A DNA stretch of 50,138 bases, taken from positions 1 to 50,138 of the forward strand of contig RAZD01000026.1 of the NCBI GenBank assembly GCA_003612525.1. The letters are read 5' to 3'. This document shows positions 49,997 through 50,138 of this stretch, in pieces; the stretch's first letter is position 1, and each line of letters begins with the position of its first letter. The notes under the pieces are model-generated. The model was not told the DNA's origin and did no database searches. It worked only from the letters and a program-made list of their open reading frames with translations. The DNA is from a bacterium C-53. GTDB taxonomy: Bacteria > Bacillota > Clostridia > Lachnospirales > Lachnospiraceae. The position numbers were made by a program, and so were the translations under genes.

Positions 49997-50026
49997 TTGA
50001 CAAAAGCAAGGAAGATGTGATAAGAT
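49997..50026 (+). promoter_or_regulatory. Second promoter of a probable rRNA operon
   Basis: A perfect TTGACA (49997-50002) and TAAGAT (50021-50026) are 18 bases apart, 118 bases after the first promoter. A hairpin TTGCGGC (50034-50040)/GCCGCAA (50051-50057) follows in the leader. Confidence 0.8.
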
Positions 50027-50138
50027 GTCAGAGTTGCGGCGGTAAAGAAAGCCGCAAAGAAAAGAAGAAGCACCTTGACAACCAAACAGTAATGCAACCC
50101 TGAAGATTCTAAAGAAACAAAGAAAGAAAATTCAGAGA

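Larger units (their letters stand above)
49849..50138 (+). other. Promoter and leader region of a probable rRNA operon
   Basis: There is no gene in these 290 bases. Tandem strong promoters, a GC hairpin and the purine-rich sequence with CACCTTGACAACCAAACAG near 50071-50089 look like the leader that precedes 16S rRNA in Lachnospiraceae. The rRNA gene itself would begin past the right edge, so this is inference. Confidence 0.7.

Noticed and set aside
1-50138. CRISPR array, prophage, transposon or integron
   Set aside because: No repeat-spacer pattern, integrase, transposase or phage structural gene was seen anywhere in the window.

Overview
The window looks like a chromosomal segment of an anaerobic Firmicute of the class Clostridia, most likely a Lachnospiraceae-type gut bacterium. 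This rests on moderate G+C, strong Shine-Dalgarno sites with many TTG/GTG starts, a dgtP-dnaG-rpoD macromolecular-synthesis order, a Spo0A-family DNA-binding domain, DUF4317-type and other clostridial proteins of unknown function, and a PurO-type IMP cyclohydrolase with a separate AICAR formyltransferase under a ZTP riboswitch. The genus cannot be fixed from the sequence alone. No phage, insertion sequence, CRISPR array or tRNA gene was seen.

Layout. 1-5.8 kb: the end of a sugar-phosphate-isomerase-like gene, an autoregulated BlaI/M56-peptidase signalling pair with two operators, an AgrA/AgrC-like LytTR two-component pair followed by a tiny relic of another LytTR protein, and a conserved unknown protein. 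6-9.2 kb: a YbaK-type deacylase, TcdA, a flavin reductase-rubredoxin fusion and a membrane-anchored unknown. 9.3-11.4 kb: a Spo0A-family protein with most of its receiver domain deleted, then glycogen synthase. 11.4-16.2 kb: a minus-strand acyltransferase / zinc-ribbon membrane protein / TetR operon, divergent from an esterase and lrgAB; the two sides share one -35 hexamer. 16.3-23.9 kb: housekeeping block dGTPase, dnaG, rpoD, trmK, Nif3-like, TGS-uridine kinase-like, RNase P RNA.

23.9-37.7 kb is carbohydrate metabolism: an AraC regulator divergent from a PTS EIIBCA, a HAD phosphatase, two clostridial unknowns, a membrane protein and recQ with a structured leader; then an operator-flanked cluster of a histidine-less HPr-like protein (Crh-like), a second HAD phosphatase, an amylosucrase-family GH13 enzyme and a LacI regulator. 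An aldo/keto reductase follows behind an unusually structured, palindrome-rich spacer. 37.7-50.1 kb: a transglutaminase-like protein, metNIQ, a GT-C glycosyltransferase, the ZTP-riboswitch purine operon, a monooxygenase-like protein, an XRE regulator, dtd, a sensor kinase with no adjacent response regulator, a lipoprotein, and tandem promoters that probably drive an rRNA operon just beyond the right edge.

The parts most worth a second look are the receiver-deleted Spo0A, the Crh-like/HAD/amylosucrase/LacI cluster with its cre-like operators, the structured spacer at 36430-36556, and the shared-hexamer divergent promoter whose transcripts may be leaderless. All family calls come from reading motifs; no database search was possible.
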